Source of the DNA: Acarospora socialis
Lineage: Eukaryota; Ascomycota; Lecanoromycetes; Acarosporales; Acarosporaceae
DNA length: 64,000 bases
Reading direction: 5' to 3'
NCBI GenBank assembly: GCA_025617375.2
Contig: JAMYGW020000013.1
Location: 248,001-312,000 of the forward strand
Under the pieces are notes generated by a model. That model did not search any database. It was not told the origin of the DNA and worked only from the letters and a program-made list of their open reading frames with translations. The translations under genes and the position numbers were made by a program. Below, piece by piece: positions 1 through 12,430 of the stretch (position 1 is its first letter; each line of letters opens with the position of its first letter).

Positions 1-1337
1 CATACGTCGTAGCTGGCATGAGGAACATGTTGGGCGTTACTGATCACCGACACCAGGTTCTGGTCATCTACGAACTCAGGCGTTAGGACGGACCCTGAGC
101 AATGTGGCAAGTGTGGGCCGAACACAATGCAGTCGTAGCAGGGTGTAAAGAGGTAATAACGCGGAAACTAGCAATGAAGCGGCTTGAAATATTGCTGAAG
201 GTCTCCTTGCTGGGACTATAGACATAGGAGGACCGAGGAAGTGTAAGATCAAACACTCGACTCAAGCAGGAGCATGGCCCAATAACAAAGGGACGCTCAA
301 TAGAGCTCCTATGTACGAAACGTAAAGAGCAGACCCATCGCTTGGTCCACATCATGTGGCCTTGCTAAGACTAGAGTTCTTTAGTCCTCGGGGACCCGAG
401 CAGAGTGAAAGCATTAAGGTATATGCAACCGAGCACCGCTCCCAGGCTTTGGACTCTGCCGAGAAACTTTCGATGAGGGTGTGGATTGTCGCCAACAGTT
501 GAAAGTCCAGCATAGATAATCAAGCAAAGCTTATATGGTGGAGCGCCGCTTCCAAGCAAAGCATCAACTAGTACTGGTAGCCTTGAGCTTGCATTCGATT
601 GAGGTGAGAACGCCAGGAAGTCTCATCAACACGCCAAATTTTCGAAATATGTACAAACAGACTCTGATGCACCATGCCAAAATGCAAGATTTCCTGGTCA
701 ACCAAATCCAAAGTGCATATCCACGTTGGTGTCCACGAAACCGAAGGCCAACGGTTATCCAAGTCGCCGCAGCGACAATTGCACATCGGCCCAAATGAAA
801 GAAATTACAAGGTAGCCAACACACAATGTTGCTTCATGCAGTCCGGATAAGGCGAGGCCTCCTTCACCTATGCACACGTATATCGCTTGAACATAAGGAA
901 TCATATCCTGTACTGGGAGTTGGTTGTGAAAGGAAATGCCAGCCATCCTCGGATGCACGACCCTCGGACTCCAGGAGCACGCCGGGAGATATTTCATAGA
1001 AACACCCTGCACCGTTGACAGTTTCCACTGGCCTTATCAAACATTGGTAGTATGCTGCAAGTATCTTTTCCTGAAGATCAAACAATCCTATGGGAAGTCC
1101 GATCTCAAATGAACCTAGCCGGCTCCGAAAGGCTATTCAGAGTATACCAGATAAGGGAGCTAAATAGATACCAATCGGCTTGGAACATGAGGACCGTCTG
1201 GAGGTTCAAGGTAGAGCATTGTACCAACTGAGATTTCCATCGGCCGTACGAGTCCAACATCCAAGTAGGGAGTACAAGTGAAAGCCAGGTATCAGATCCA
1301 GATGTGTAAAGCCTTTCAGACTACACACAACATTACC
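1..1337. other. Left edge, no supported gene
   Basis: Short open frames occur on both strands, the longest about 90 codons, but none carries a motif I recognise or joins to another across plausible introns. The part next to 1338 is presumably the 3' untranslated region of the reverse-strand rfeG gene. Confidence 0.5.
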
Positions 1338-2490
1338 CTACCGCTCACGTCGACGACGGCCGGTTTCTTCCCTTGCGCCATGGGGTTCCCTCGCTGGATA
1401 GGACTCCCGAGGTGGTGGCTGTGAATATGAAGGTTGTGCGGGCATGTAAGCTTGTCCGCGGCTCACCGGGGGCATCGGTTGTCCTTGGGTTGCATAGTAA
1501 TAACTCGCTTGGGCTTCTGCGTCAGTGCCAACCACGTTACGGCTCTGACCCGCTCCGGGTGCCGGTTGCCCATAGGCGTACATCTGGGATCTGGGCTCTC
1601 TTGACGGTCCAAGTGGCGGCTCATAATCGGTCGCGCTGGGAGAAGGATAGGCATAGGCAGTAGTGGATTGTTGATAGGGTACGGACGTTTGCGTATATGT
1701 ATAGTCCCCTGGTCCATATGATGCAAACGCCGCTTGCGCCGGTATTCCCTGGGAGACGGGCACCCCAGGCGGCATCTGCGGCGTTTGCAGACCCTGACCC
1801 GAAAAACCATAGTATTGACGCGTCCGATGCGTCAGGGATTGAGTATAATCAACTAATTTCCTGTCAGGCTTGCGACCCGTTTTGGAATCTCGCATTGAAC
1901 TACCTCCGTAGCGCGCATCCGTCTGATCTCTCTCCGCCTGCCAGCGCAGCGAGTCTTGTTTGAGATCTGCAATCATCTCCTAATCGGGCGAGATCAGAGT
2001 CAGTCCAAGCAGCGAAGAGGACTGATCAAAGAGCGTGCTCGTACCGACGTGAATGGGCGATAAGCCTTCACCATGTAACCTCGGACACCCTAGAGTGAGA
2101 GATTAGTCTTCAAACGGGGGATGAAATTGGCGGCACAGGATGGCAGACATTGTACTCCATGGGTTTGATAAGCGCATCGGGGCCAAGGTAGCGACAGATG
2201 TCGGCTTGGATGACCTCCCGACTGATGCCGTCTCCGGGAACAAAATATTCGGCTCTCCTGGAAATTATATCTCCTTGGTCTAGATCATACCGGGAAGGGT
2301 CTCTTGGGTCTCTTGGGTCTCTGGGGTCTCTGAGGTCTCTAGAGTCTCTGGGGTCCCTTGGGTCTCTCGGATCTCGGACATCACGAGGATCCCAAGCGTC
2401 ACGAGCATCTCGAACATCTCGTACATCTCGAACATCGCGAGGATCACGAGGCTCTCGACGGTCCCTATGGGCATCACGACGAGAAGACAT
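1338..2490 (-). CDS. rfeG: RfeG-like putative transcription factor
   Basis: Three exons: 2490-2149, 2089-2045 and 1979-1338, giving about 342 residues. The introns (2148-2090 and 2044-1980) have GT-AG ends and joining them keeps frame. The N-terminus is a run of Arg-Asp-Pro/Val triplets. Next comes the conserved block EYFVPGDGISREVIQADICR, then RGYMVKAYRPFTS from the 45-nt middle exon, joined to EMIADLKQDSLRWQAERDQ. This arrangement matches what I remember of the fungal RfeG family, annotated as a transcription factor with a winged-helix-like core. The C-terminal ~150 residues are disordered and rich in Tyr, Pro and Gln, ending in a basic RRRRER tail. The first ATG upstream of the repeats was taken as the start. 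DNA targets are unknown; the family call is firm and the molecular role is not. Confidence 0.85.
2293..2463 (-). repeat. Imperfect 9-bp tandem repeat inside rfeG
   Basis: About 19 copies of a 9-bp unit (forward strand like GGGTCTCTT, drifting to ACATCTCGA) encode repeated Arg-Asp-Pro / Arg-Asp-Val triplets near the protein N-terminus. The unit equals three codons, so copy-number changes keep the frame. Confidence 0.9.
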
Positions 2491-4468
2491 GTTTATGCAA
2501 AAGACAAAGAATCAGCCGACTAGGGCGGTTTTGAAAAATCCGAGGGCGATGCAGACAGTCTTGGCCAATATCCTAGGGAGTAGAATCAAGAGAATAGAGA
2601 CAAACGTCGAAGGAAGTCCAGCAGAAGAGCGACAATCGTCCCGGAAGGGTTCCAGGCAGCAAGAGTATCCTATCCAAGTGATGGCGGATCAGGCTGAAGA
2701 AGAGCGACGGAGAAATACAAGGCTGACGATGGAAATGGTGGCGGTGGTGATATTGGGGTGGGTGTTGTTGATGGTTGGAGAAATGGGTAACAGTCTTCGA
2801 TGCAAAAAGGCAGCGGTGGGCGGGGTCGGCAGCAGTCCAAATAGTTTTGGGGGGGGGTTGGCCTCAAGCCTACTCTCGGAGAAAGAGTTTTCTAAGGCAG
2901 CACCGACAATACGGAGTACTCGTAAGGTGGGTACGAACGAGGGTGTCTAACTTGAGAGAGCGTTAGAACTGATGCGGCAAAGCGAGGACGATGACTGGCC
3001 GGGTGGGAATAGAGTAGAGTACAGTCAATAAGGTAACGGTAATAAGGATTGTTTTATGGTGATGATATTATTCGAACCAACTCAATGGTTATGAGTGGTG
3101 ACAAGTGGTTGGTAAGGTAAGGTACGTAAGGTATGTGCACATGTAGTGTACAAGTACCGGTACGAGTCCCAGTCCTGGTCCGTTAAGGCTATCGCTGGCG
3201 TGGATGCCTGCTTGGAGCTGTTTTCAGCTCCTGGCAGGTATCGACGTGGTTGTCACTGAGAGGTGGAAGAGCGTAGGTGGTGAGACCGGGAAGAGATACG
3301 GAGTACTCGTTAGGTATCGAAAGTGGGAAGTGGGGCTGCCGCTGCAGCTGCGGCTCTGCCTCCGGTTTTTCTCACCGGTCTTGCTGCACTGCACCGTCGG
3401 ACGAATTGGCCTTGGAAGGCTACGCTTCTTTACCTTACGGGCGATACCTTACCTACCTAGGTACTTACCTTACTTCGCCTTGAAGTCCCTTGGACTTATG
3501 AGTACACCTACAGGTAAAGTATGTAAGATACTCCTCACGACTCTGGTTACAGAATCTGATATCATTTATGCTACGTGTAACAGTAAGTCATCATAGCACA
3601 TACTCATACATACCATCGTCATATCTGCTGCTGGACTCAGAAAGTTTGCAGTCTACCTAGTCGCCGCTTGGACTGGATTCTGATTCTTGCCATGTTCTTG
3701 ATAGGCTCCGAGATATCCACAAACAAGGAGCCTGAATGGCGGCAAAGTCGGTCGGGCAGCAATGCAGTACCGTACCCAAGGAATCTTACTAGCTGAACCA
3801 CAGCGTCCCCACCATATCAGAGCCCAGGACCACCGGTAAGGCAGCAACAATCGAGTCCTGGCTTTGCCACCGACTTGACTTTTGATCCATCAGTCCCTTG
3901 CAGGGCTGTGGGTCATACCGTACATCGAGTAAATGTCCATGGCTGGACTACGTATATATGTGCAGGTAGTGCCTGACCTTACATATGCTCCTGGTCGCAT
4001 GCAGTCTTTGAACTGCCTCTCGATGAAGTGGCGTTACTGTATTCTCCTCACAGATCCTGTACGTCTCGATCGCTGTATGCAGGCCTGTCCGAAAGCAGCG
4101 ACCTGAGGATTCAGTGAGCCCTTTCGAGGACAGCGCGGGTCCCACAGGGTCTTTGCGCTTTATCATATTGTATGAGCCATATATTTGTATGCCCGTCGTG
4201 TCCAATCCCCGCGTCTACTCTATGCGGTCGAACGGAATTACACCCAGTACTCGCGAGACACATCGAGATCCCGATGTCAGGCCCTGCCATGCGACCACTG
4301 ACCGCTTTCTGATTCCCCAAACATACCCAACACCACATCCATACATTCCTTCCCGACTGCATAACCACGTGGAACGCCGAATCCCAAGTGACCCAGTTGG
4401 AACACCGAAAGAACGCGATATAAAAGGGAGTGTGTTGATCTCATGAGGTAGTTCACGCCCCATGCATT
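2491..4468. other. Intergenic, rfeG upstream region
   Basis: No supported gene. The first ~350 bp are purine-rich on the forward strand, hence pyrimidine-rich on the rfeG sense strand, as in many fungal leaders. From about 3,000 to 3,560 the DNA is studded with short words such as GGTAAGGTA, TACGGAGTACTCG and TTACCTTAC that recur in other intergenic parts of the window. Open frames here lack recognisable motifs. Confidence 0.6.
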
Positions 4469-6766
4469 TCAGCGACCGAATGTCAGCCGGCTTTGCCCTT
4501 TCTCGGTAGTCTTGAGCCCAATGGAACCGGCAGAGCCGGGGACGCCAGGCTTTCGAACGGGATAATTCGCACCTGCACTCCAGTTGAGTGGCGCCTCGCC
4601 CTTCGTCTTGGAAGCACTGTCCGCTGCAGGGGATACGTCCGACAGCTTGTGACGTTCCTGCTCGTGCAGCCCCTTGGCGAAATGCCAGTCGTCGTGCTCG
4701 TCTTTCCGAGACATGAGCATAGACTTACTGCATCGATCGCAGAAGTACGCCGTATCAGGATGTTGGTGATGTTCCAGGTTATTTTCAGAGACTGCGTCTA
4801 GAGTGCCAGCAGCTTCATGCACTGCTCCTGCGCCTTGAACTTCGGCGTCAGCGGCGAGCGGAGCTGCGTTCCTTTGCGGCCCTCCTTCATCTGTGTACTC
4901 GGAGATGCCTTGTAAAGTTTTGCTATACCACCCTCTTTCATGGTCTTGAGGTGCTGAAACGCCCGTCCTTGCGGACTGGACTTCCGTGACTTCCAATTGA
5001 TGGTTTGCCTGGTCGCCAATGGCTGCCCCTGTGTTGATATCGGCACCGTTGGATCCTAATCCGAAGACTCCGGGATCGGAGTCGGAGAAGTCATCTTCCT
5101 CTTCCTTGCTGCTCCCCTTGGAAAAGAATCTTTGAATCCCTCCATCGTCTATTTTTCTTCGCTTTCTGCCTCGGTCGACATCTGCAGGGGAGGTCTGATG
5201 GCAGAGACCACGGCTTGAGAGCTTCAGTGCCTTAGCCTCGTCGCCTCTGACCAGAAACCCTCCAATGCCGCGGTTGCCCGTAATGCCGTCCTCAAAGCCA
5301 CCAACACTAAGTTGAAGGTTGGCGCAAGGCCATGCTCTACCATCCACCACGACCTGACCGAGTAGGCTTTTCGCGAGATCGAACAACATGGCCTCATCGA
5401 TGGGCTTGCCCGACGGTATTGGAGCCTGTCGAGACCTCATTTGCGCGCCTTGGCGGTGGTGCAAGTTCATTGTCTTCGGTCGACGTCTGTTTGTGAGTAC
5501 TCCCTCCTCGACCAGGCGGGAATAGATATCAGCCACGAAAATTCGTAGCCAGCGCACCGCTTGCTCAAAGGTGTTTATACTCGGTCGAAATGACTTCGCG
5601 GATAGCATAGACTTAATCTGTGTACGCGAGTTGACTTCGCTGTGATCGATCCCTCGAATGGTCTGATAGATCCACGTGCCGGTGTCGTCCCCAAACTTCG
5701 ATTTAAACATTTCCAAAGAAACTTTGAGGAGTGCCGTGACGGTATCTATTCCAAAGGTAGCTACCACTTCGTCGCCTAGCTTACCGCCAAGGTTCCGGAT
5801 CTTGGTGAACTTGAAGCTACTCAGAAATTGCTGGACTGCTCTGTTACGAACGATGGTTTGCTGATTCGGCTTCTTGTAACCGGACCCTAATTTTGCAATG
5901 AACTTGTTATGAGCAATGCCAGCCGAACATGTATACTTGAGCCGCTCTTTGATAGTAGCGCGGACAGATCGTACGATCTCTGATCCTATCAACATAGCAA
6001 CGTCATCCCAATCTGGATCATCATCTTCGGTCTCAGATGTGTCAAGGTCCACCAGCGCATCAGTATTCCATTCCAATGCCGTGGTTGGGGGCCTTGGTAG
6101 GTTCTCCGACGGGTCGTCATACGGAGCAGGTCCGTTAAGCTCCGGGTATCGTTGGAGGAGAACTGAGTGTATCTGCGCAGACAAATCCAGGAAGACTTCA
6201 TCAATTCCCGCTTTCTCGACCCTTTGCGAAGGTGGCGCTGGTAGAAGCTCCTTGATAGTGGCCAGGATCTTCCTCGACTCGAGCCGATAAGGATCAAGGG
6301 ATACCTTATGGGAATGAATCCCTTCGAAGGCGTGCTCATGGTACGCCCATTTCTCTTCCCCTTCCTTCCATGTGGCGACATGCTGCATTATCAAGTTCGG
6401 ACAGAGCTTTTTGGCTTCGGTGATGGTGATGTGTCGACTTAACCCAAAGCTTCTTGCGGGATAGTTGATCGCTATAAGCCCTTGCCATTGCTACATGTTG
6501 CCATCAGATTGACTGCCACTGGCCATTGGTCGGGCATTTACCTGGACAGCTAGCGGCTGGTCTTCCGGAACGTTCAAGCGGACCATCTCACACTGAGCAT
6601 AGAAGGCGTCAAGGTCAATATGTGCGATAACTCGGAGGGGACATGTCGTTGAGGACGTGCCCAGCTGCGAGAGATGCTTGTACGTGAACTTTGACTTGCG
6701 TCTATTCGTGCTTCCAGGGAACGATGAGAGTGGCGATGAGCAGATGAAGGGTTGCGAAGACGACAT
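4469..6766 (-). CDS. RAD30: DNA polymerase eta (Y-family, translesion synthesis)
   Basis: Two exons, 6766-6542 and 6490-4469, with a 51-nt intron; about 748 residues. Polymerase eta copies past UV photoproducts in the nucleus. Residues ~47-60 read IAHIDLDAFYAQCE, holding the first metal-binding Asp of Y-family enzymes. The splice joins AVQ to QWQGLIAINYPARSFGLSRH, the canonical fingers segment. The second catalytic pair lies in GIDEVFLDLS (Asp/Glu near 172-173). Little-finger sequence follows (SFRPSINTFEQAVRWLRIF). Near residues 655-685 a UBZ-type ubiquitin-binding zinc finger is visible (FCDRCSKSM...HDDWHFAKGLH). The C-terminus QSRLTFGR resembles a weak PCNA-interaction motif. The length is somewhat above the yeast enzyme, within the fungal range. 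The GST-like gene is transcribed divergently about 660 bp away. Confidence 0.95.
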
Positions 6767-7425
6767 GAGGATCAGTCGGTTCGATTTTCGAACTGGCGAA
6801 AGGACGATGATGGTATACCGGGTCTAGTGAGACTTCGGGCTTTGGCAAGTCAACTCATCGCCCAGCTGCACCCAGGGCCGCTGCCTCATTATGGCGTTGT
6901 GCAAAGTACGAGTAAGTGCCGTTTGGTGGGGCATTGAATAACGATAGTTCCCGTTGAGGCTCGAGATGCACCGTGAACGCGCTTTCGCGACGGGCACTCG
7001 CTTGAGTACATACCTTAATCAATGGACTAAAGACGCATGATGTCATAGATGACTTGAAAGGCCCAAAGCAGAACCGATCATAGGTACCTTAATCGAGTAC
7101 GAGTAAGTATATTGTTCTGTTTACTCAATCATATGCGTACTCTGAACATTGCAGATCGAAAGTCAAGACGTGCAGTACTGCTTCAGAAGTTGTTCAGCCA
7201 CCATATGTAGATTATAGGTAGGTAGATAAATGCTGTTGGGAGGTCCGTCCGTTCGCGCTACCCCGCGAACATCATGAGGCTTCCACCAGAAGCCGAGGCA
7301 CGTACCTGATATTTCGAATCCACGGCTGTTACACTTTAGGGTATTGTTTTCGTGGTCTACAAGACTACATCATTTTATTTCTACAACCTCCAACCGACTG
7401 CTGAGTTTCGAATCAGGACCTCAGT
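6767..7425. other. Divergent intergenic region between RAD30 and GST-like gene
   Basis: It holds the promoters of two divergent genes. I see no further coding sequence and no well-defined operator. GTACGAGTAAG and TAGGTAGGTAG words appear around 7,090-7,230. Confidence 0.6.
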
Positions 7426-8618
7426 ATGTCCGCGCCTAACACTATCGTCCTGTTCCACTACCCCTTCAGTCCATATGCCCGGAGAGTGATCTGGTATGTT
7501 AGAACTTCCTTCCCAGTCCCATGACACAGGAGTCTACTGATCATCTGTTACCCAGGTATCTTACATTACGACAAATCGAATATACCGAGTGTGTTCGTAG
7601 AGCGGTCTCTTGCTCCTAAGCATTGTGAGCTAAAGCGTATCAGATACAACCGCCGATACTCCCTCGGGAGGACCTGAGTGCTCTGGGTGTCGCCTATCGA
7701 CGCGTTCCCGTTATGAGCATTGGTCGGGATATCTACTGTGATACACGCCTGATGCTCTCGAAGCTCGAGGAGAGGTTTCCCGAGGGGGCACTTGGTGCTC
7801 GACAACCGGAGCACCAGGCCTTTCAGGAGTTGCTTGAGAGATGGACTATCGACGGTGGGGTCTTCAACCGCGGCGCAGAGTTAATTCCAACCGACATGCC
7901 CTTGTTCAACGACCCTAAATTTACCAAAGACAGGGAAGAGCTTTCGGGACGTAGCTGGGCCAAGGAAGACGTTGCGAAAAAGAGGGCTGAGGCGTTGGCG
8001 GATATGAGGGAGATGTTCCGCCTGTTGGAGACCACTCTGCTCGCGGATGGTAGAGAATGGATTCTAAAGACCGAAAAGCCCTCCCTGGCTGACATCCAGG
8101 GTAAGTCGTCCCATCACTGTTGCTTCCATTGCAGTTCACATTCAACTTCTCCGCTAACTGAACGTCTGCTCATAGGTGTCTGGCCGTTCCATTGGCTCAC
8201 AGATATGAAAGGTGCTTTGCCCTCCGACGTCATATCGGAGAAGCAATTCCCCAAGGTCTTTTCTTGGATCGGTCGCTTCAGGAAGGCCATCTCCGCAGCC
8301 AAGTCACAAGCGCCCAAACCGATGCGATTGAAGGGCGCAGATGCCGTTAAGCAAATACTGGCCGCCGATTTCGCAGAGGCCGAAGAGAGTGTGGACCACA
8401 GCGATCCACTGGGTTTGAGTAAGGGCGAAGATGTGCAAGTTTGGCCTATTGACAGTGGCTTCAAGCATAAAGACCGAGGCCGCCTGGTGTCGCTCACGTC
8501 TAGGGAAGTTGTGATTGCGAAAACAAGCAAGGTGGGCGGAGTGGAGATTCATGTCCGTACTCCGAGGCACGGTTTCAGAATCGCCAAAGCCACCGCAGAT
8601 ACTGCGGCTAAACTGTAG
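7426..8618 (+). CDS. Glutathione S-transferase-fold protein
   Basis: Four exons: 7426-7493, 7556-7592, 7644-8100 and 8176-8618; about 334 residues. The N-terminal ~80 residues form a thioredoxin/GST-N domain: IVLFHYPFSPYARRVIWYL, then YTECIQPPILPREDL, a cis-Pro region (RRVPVM) and DTRLMLSKLEERFP. A helical GST-C-like half follows (REWILKTEKPSLADIQGVWPF). The last ~120 residues, past the usual GST length, hold a beta-rich tail (GEDVQVWPIDSGFKHKDRGR). The third intron is 75 nt with no in-frame stop, so a read-through form is also open. Each splice was set by frame and by motif continuity. Substrate is unknown; many such fungal proteins are annotated only as GST-like. RAD30 lies divergently upstream; no shared pathway is implied. 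Confidence 0.85.
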
Positions 8619-9589
8619 ACTATGAATATAGGAATACCGGTGTTCCTCGTTTTCATCATTGCCCGCACCATATCCTCAGCAAGCGTCTAAGGTTGATCAA
8701 TCTCATTCCCGGTCAGGACCGCCTGGATGCTTCTCTGAAAACCACACTTTCCCAAGTCACATCGACCGAGCCTGACTGACGTCACGATCGTTATGGCTGT
8801 GTAAGGTAGTTCGGATCCACCATCCTCAAGGTTGCTTTTTTGATTTTTTGAAACCTGGAACCTCTCAGATGTAGGGTTTAACTCTTGTCCACAACGGCCG
8901 AGACGGTACCTAGAGCCAATCCAGTTAGGTAACAACGGGTAAGCCACGAGGGATGAGATCTCGAGTGAGACAAAGTTTGAGTGCATAGAGTATCTTGTCA
9001 TACAGCTTCCTTACAATGAGTGCTGTGCTTTGGTGGACAGTAACTGTACTGATGTCTACCTACCTTTACACAATTTGTGCCCTAAACAAGGTGTAGCGAT
9101 AATTGCGTCAGCTGCGAATGGCAAATGGTTCAATAAAGATCATCAGACAGACCCGAAACCTCTATCACACGTGATGATAAGACAGAGTGATTATTACTCC
9201 GTACTGTACATTGGACCAGATTGGGGGTCATTCCTCTAATTGGCCGGTGGAAATAATAATATACCCATAGGATAGGTAATACATAATATGTACACAGTAT
9301 AAACGTAGTAGTAATATCTTACGCCTCGTCATGCAATTTTTGTTGGCGTGACGTTTGGCGCCCCGCTGCCTCCTCAGCCCCCTCCGTTCGACTTTCTCAA
9401 CCTCACTCGAGTCTTTGCTCGTCAACTACTTCCGCCCATCTTGAACTCAAACCTTAAGTTTTAGAATTCGCAAAACTTCTACAACTGGGGATTTGACTTC
9501 TGTACGACTATCTGCCATCTCTCGACACTTTCTGCCTGAAATCGTTGCGCTTGTACTCTGTCCTGCACACCGTTTTCTACTTAGCAGCC
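8619..9589. other. Intergenic region
   Basis: No supported gene. It contains the 3' end of the GST-like gene and the leader of the downstream DUF8035-type gene; a pyrimidine-rich tract around 9,360-9,470 fits a fungal promoter or 5' UTR. A TTACTCCGTAC word occurs at about 9,195. Confidence 0.6.
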
Positions 9590-11313
9590 ATGTCCCGACG
9601 TGGCTATCCGGTGACGGAGATTGACTTCGAACGAGAACGTGACTATTATTCAAATGGTCGTGAACGGGAATATGAGGAGATCGATATCAAACGACGTCGT
9701 GAACCCGATTTTCTTCGTGAAGATTATGGGAGGACAGACGCAGGCCCACTGGTTCTGAGGGAACGGAAGATAGACGATTTCGAATACCGGCCAAGAGAAA
9801 AGCCGCGAGTGAGGGAGCGTGACATCGAACGAGAGGAGCTGATTATTCGACCACGCGAGAGGGAAAGACCGAGGGAGATCGAGATCGAGCGGGAGGAGAT
9901 CAGATACCGCCCGAGAGAAAGGGAGAGACCGGTAAAGAGGGATGTCGAGAGGGACGAGTTCATCTATCGACCCAGAGAGCGTGAGAAGCCACAGGAAGTC
10001 AGCTATGAGAAGGACGAGCTTATCGTGAGACGCGGTGATCGGGAACGTCCGAGAACGCCGGCTTATGAGAAGGAAGAAATTGTGGTGAGACGTGGCGAGC
10101 GAGAAAGGCCGAAGGCTGCCGCTTATGAGAAGGAAGAGATCATTGTGCGCCGTGGTGAACGTGAGAGACCGAGAGAACGAGACTATGAACAAGAAGAGAT
10201 CATCATCAGACGAAACGAGAGAGAAAAAGAACCCGAACCGGAGCCCGAGCCGGTGCCGGTGCCAGAACCGGAGCCTATCAGGGCACCGCCCATACATCAA
10301 GAGATCATCACACATCATCGCCACATAGACCATGGTATTATCACCTACGCATCCTCTCCATATGCCAATACACTTGCTAAGACTCTACTGCAGGATTTGA
10401 GAGGCAACCCACACCGCTGCCACCGCCACGAAAGAAGTCTCCATCTCCAGAACCCAGCTTTGAGGAGATTGAGATTCGACACCGGTAGGAAATAAACCAC
10501 ACACGTTAAGACTCAAGCTTACAGATTCGTTTCTTAGTGGTATGCGAAATGGACAGGCGTACGATGACGACATAATCTTCGAACGCGAGACTGGCCGACG
10601 AAAAGCGCGAGACGAGCGTGTCAATCGTCGGCGTTCCTTAAGCGGTCGACGAGCTTATGCGCGCGAGGAGTTGGACATTGTGGAAGAGGCCGACTACTAC
10701 AACCAGCGGGTCAGCGAGAGGGCCTACATGGGTGAAGCATACAATGGCGCCACGAGAGACTGGGCCATTGTGGATGTCCCGCCGGGCACGAAGCGGGTGA
10801 CCATGGACGGTATCGGCGGTGGCAGCCAGGAAGTCACATGGCAGCGGTATAATGGCGTGAGGCGGTCCAAATTCATCACCGAAGGAGATGAGTACGGGGC
10901 GGAGATAGCAGATCGAGGAAGGCGGTTCGTTGGAATCAAGTCGAAGCAGGACAATATGTGGACTGAGATCACGAAAGATCTTGTGGTGAAGGAAGCCATC
11001 GAAGAGCTCGGGTATGATTTCGAAGAGACGGAATTCTTTTTCTACGTCATCGAGTATCTCCGTTATGTAGGACCTTTCCGATCGAAATGAACCATAATCA
11101 TGACAACGCTAACTGGCACATCAGGAGGATGTGCTTGAATTGGTGGAGTTATCGGAAGATATCCGCAGGGATCGCCGTGAGCGAATCCGTCAGATTCAAT
11201 GGGAGCGTGAGAGGTTGAATGACCGCCGTGAGCGACGACCTTGGGATGAGCAGCGTGTGGTGGAAAGGGAGGTGATCTACGAAGGCAGGAGGCCGGGGCG
11301 GTACTTGATGTGA
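9590..11313 (+). CDS. DUF8035-type repeat protein, function unknown
   Basis: Four exons: 9590-10334, 10394-10484, 10538-11066 and 11125-11313; about 517 residues. The start MSRRGYPVTEIDFERERDYY was preferred to an ATG 45 bp upstream because it begins the conserved-looking sequence. Residues ~80-219 are seven 20-residue repeats rich in Arg and Glu (consensus EKEEIIVRRGERERPR). An acidic-proline linker (EPEPEPEPVPVPEPEP) follows. The C-terminal half is globular: DWAIVDVPPGTKRVTMDG, EVTWQRYNGVRRSKFITEGDE and WTEITKDLVVKEAIEELGYD. That globular part matches my memory of the fungal DUF8035 family; no biochemical role is known to me. The third intron was placed by joining IEYLRY to EDVLELVELSEDI. 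The last exon returns to charged Arg/Glu sequence. Confidence 0.8.
9827..10246 (+). repeat. Seven tandem 60-bp repeats in the DUF8035-type gene
   Basis: Seven in-frame 20-codon units each begin with ERE/EKE/EQE and contain a central R-P/G-R-E-R-E-R-P core. The three 5' units have IIRPRERERP and the four 3' units IVRRGERERP, pointing to at least two rounds of local duplication. The last unit decays into Glu-Pro dipeptides. Confidence 0.9.
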
Positions 11314-12090
11314 TTCACGAAGGACGGAATGGGAGCATCATTGCCGGGTCTACTCCGTTGCTGGATTTCCGGCCATTCAAGTGAATCCAGGAGGGTGCCC
11401 TGCACACGTGCGCGAACGAGAAGTGGGGACGTGGATCTGTGTAGTAGCTACACTGCGGGAGCTGCTTGATGTGTGGATGTCTAACGAATTGATGACTGAG
11501 ATAGCATGGCGTGCGAGCATACGAGACACACTTCACACGTACAGGCGGAGCGTTGCATCTCTGTAGCCAGAGACCCGACACAGTGAGCCTTTGAAAGGTG
11601 TTCTTGCGTCGTCGATTAATGGGGCAGCCGTGCTTAAGGTATGCCGGTGTTTACTTGAAACATGGAGAAACACTACGATACCCAGAGTTCTGCCTCCCAT
11701 GATGTAGAACCAAGTAATGATCCAGTGTCGAACCATGGATTCTCACTGAAGGTAGTGTATGCCCTTGCTCAAGTCCGGCAAGTTAGGGCTGGGACCAAGC
11801 AATAGAAATACATAGTACATGTATGTATTAATTCTACTGCCTCCTTAATCTACTCTCAAGAAACTAGATCACAACAAGACAAGTAGATGTACTCAGTACG
11901 ACAGTGTCCATAAGGTGTGCTGAGGTTTCGTCGAGTAAGTTCAATGCCTGCTGACCTCACGTGAATAAACATTGTGCGGTTCCCTCTAATGCAGCTTTAG
12001 CCGCAGAGCCCCACAGGCCCTCAGTAGCGTTACAGTGGGTCCCATCACTTGTAAATCAATAGCGAGGACATTCTTCCAGCAACAAGCAAA
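11314..12090. other. Intergenic region
   Basis: No supported gene. Small open frames on both strands look non-coding. It leads into the tRNA gene. Confidence 0.6.
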
Positions 12091-12161
12091 GCGTGTGTGG
12101 TTTAGTGGTAAAATCCGTCGTTGCCATCGACGGGCCCTGGGTTCGATTCCCAGCACACGCA
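12091..12161 (+). tRNA. tRNA-Gly (GCC anticodon)
   Basis: The 71-nt sequence folds as a tRNA. The 7-bp acceptor stem GCGTGTG pairs with CACACGC, and the A box reads TGGTTTAGTGGTA. The anticodon stem TCCGTCG/CGACGGG region encloses the loop TTGCCAT, so the anticodon is GCC. The T-arm is CTGGG-TTCGATT-CCCAG, containing the B box GGTTCGATTCC. No intron is present and a T-rich run follows within ~15 bp, fitting a Pol III terminator. Confidence 0.95.
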
Positions 12162-12430
12162 GCTCTTCTTTTGTACTTTTTGTCTCTGTGCCCTATGGAG
12201 TTGGTCATGCCTTCTCTGCCATTCGATGTGTGTTCAGGAGAAGTGCTCTGTGTGGCGGTTGATATCTATAAGCGAGCTGACCTAAGGTCTTAACTCCGTA
12301 AACAGCTACCGACCAATCACGACCAACCTACCTTAAAGTGCCGTGATGCACCTCAGGGAAATGAGCAGCTCTCTCAAGACATCATACCTCGTACCTGAAC
12401 GAATTTGCTCAGCGCGGCCCTCCTCTCGTC

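Noticed and set aside
2198-2950. A 250-codon forward frame rich in Ser, Leu and Gly
   Set aside because: It is the antisense shadow of the rfeG Arg-Asp-Pro repeat; its SLGSLGSL pattern is the mirror of the 9-bp repeat.
3204-3596. A 130-codon forward frame
   Set aside because: It overlaps the recurring GGTAAGG/TACCTTAC words, has no motif, and its sequence looks like translated intergenic repeats.
9827-10246. CRISPR-like array
   Set aside because: The 60-bp units are contiguous coding repeats without unique spacers, in a eukaryotic gene.
9650-10333. Reverse 227-codon Ser/Leu/Phe-rich frame
   Set aside because: It is the shadow of the Arg/Glu repeats on the other strand.
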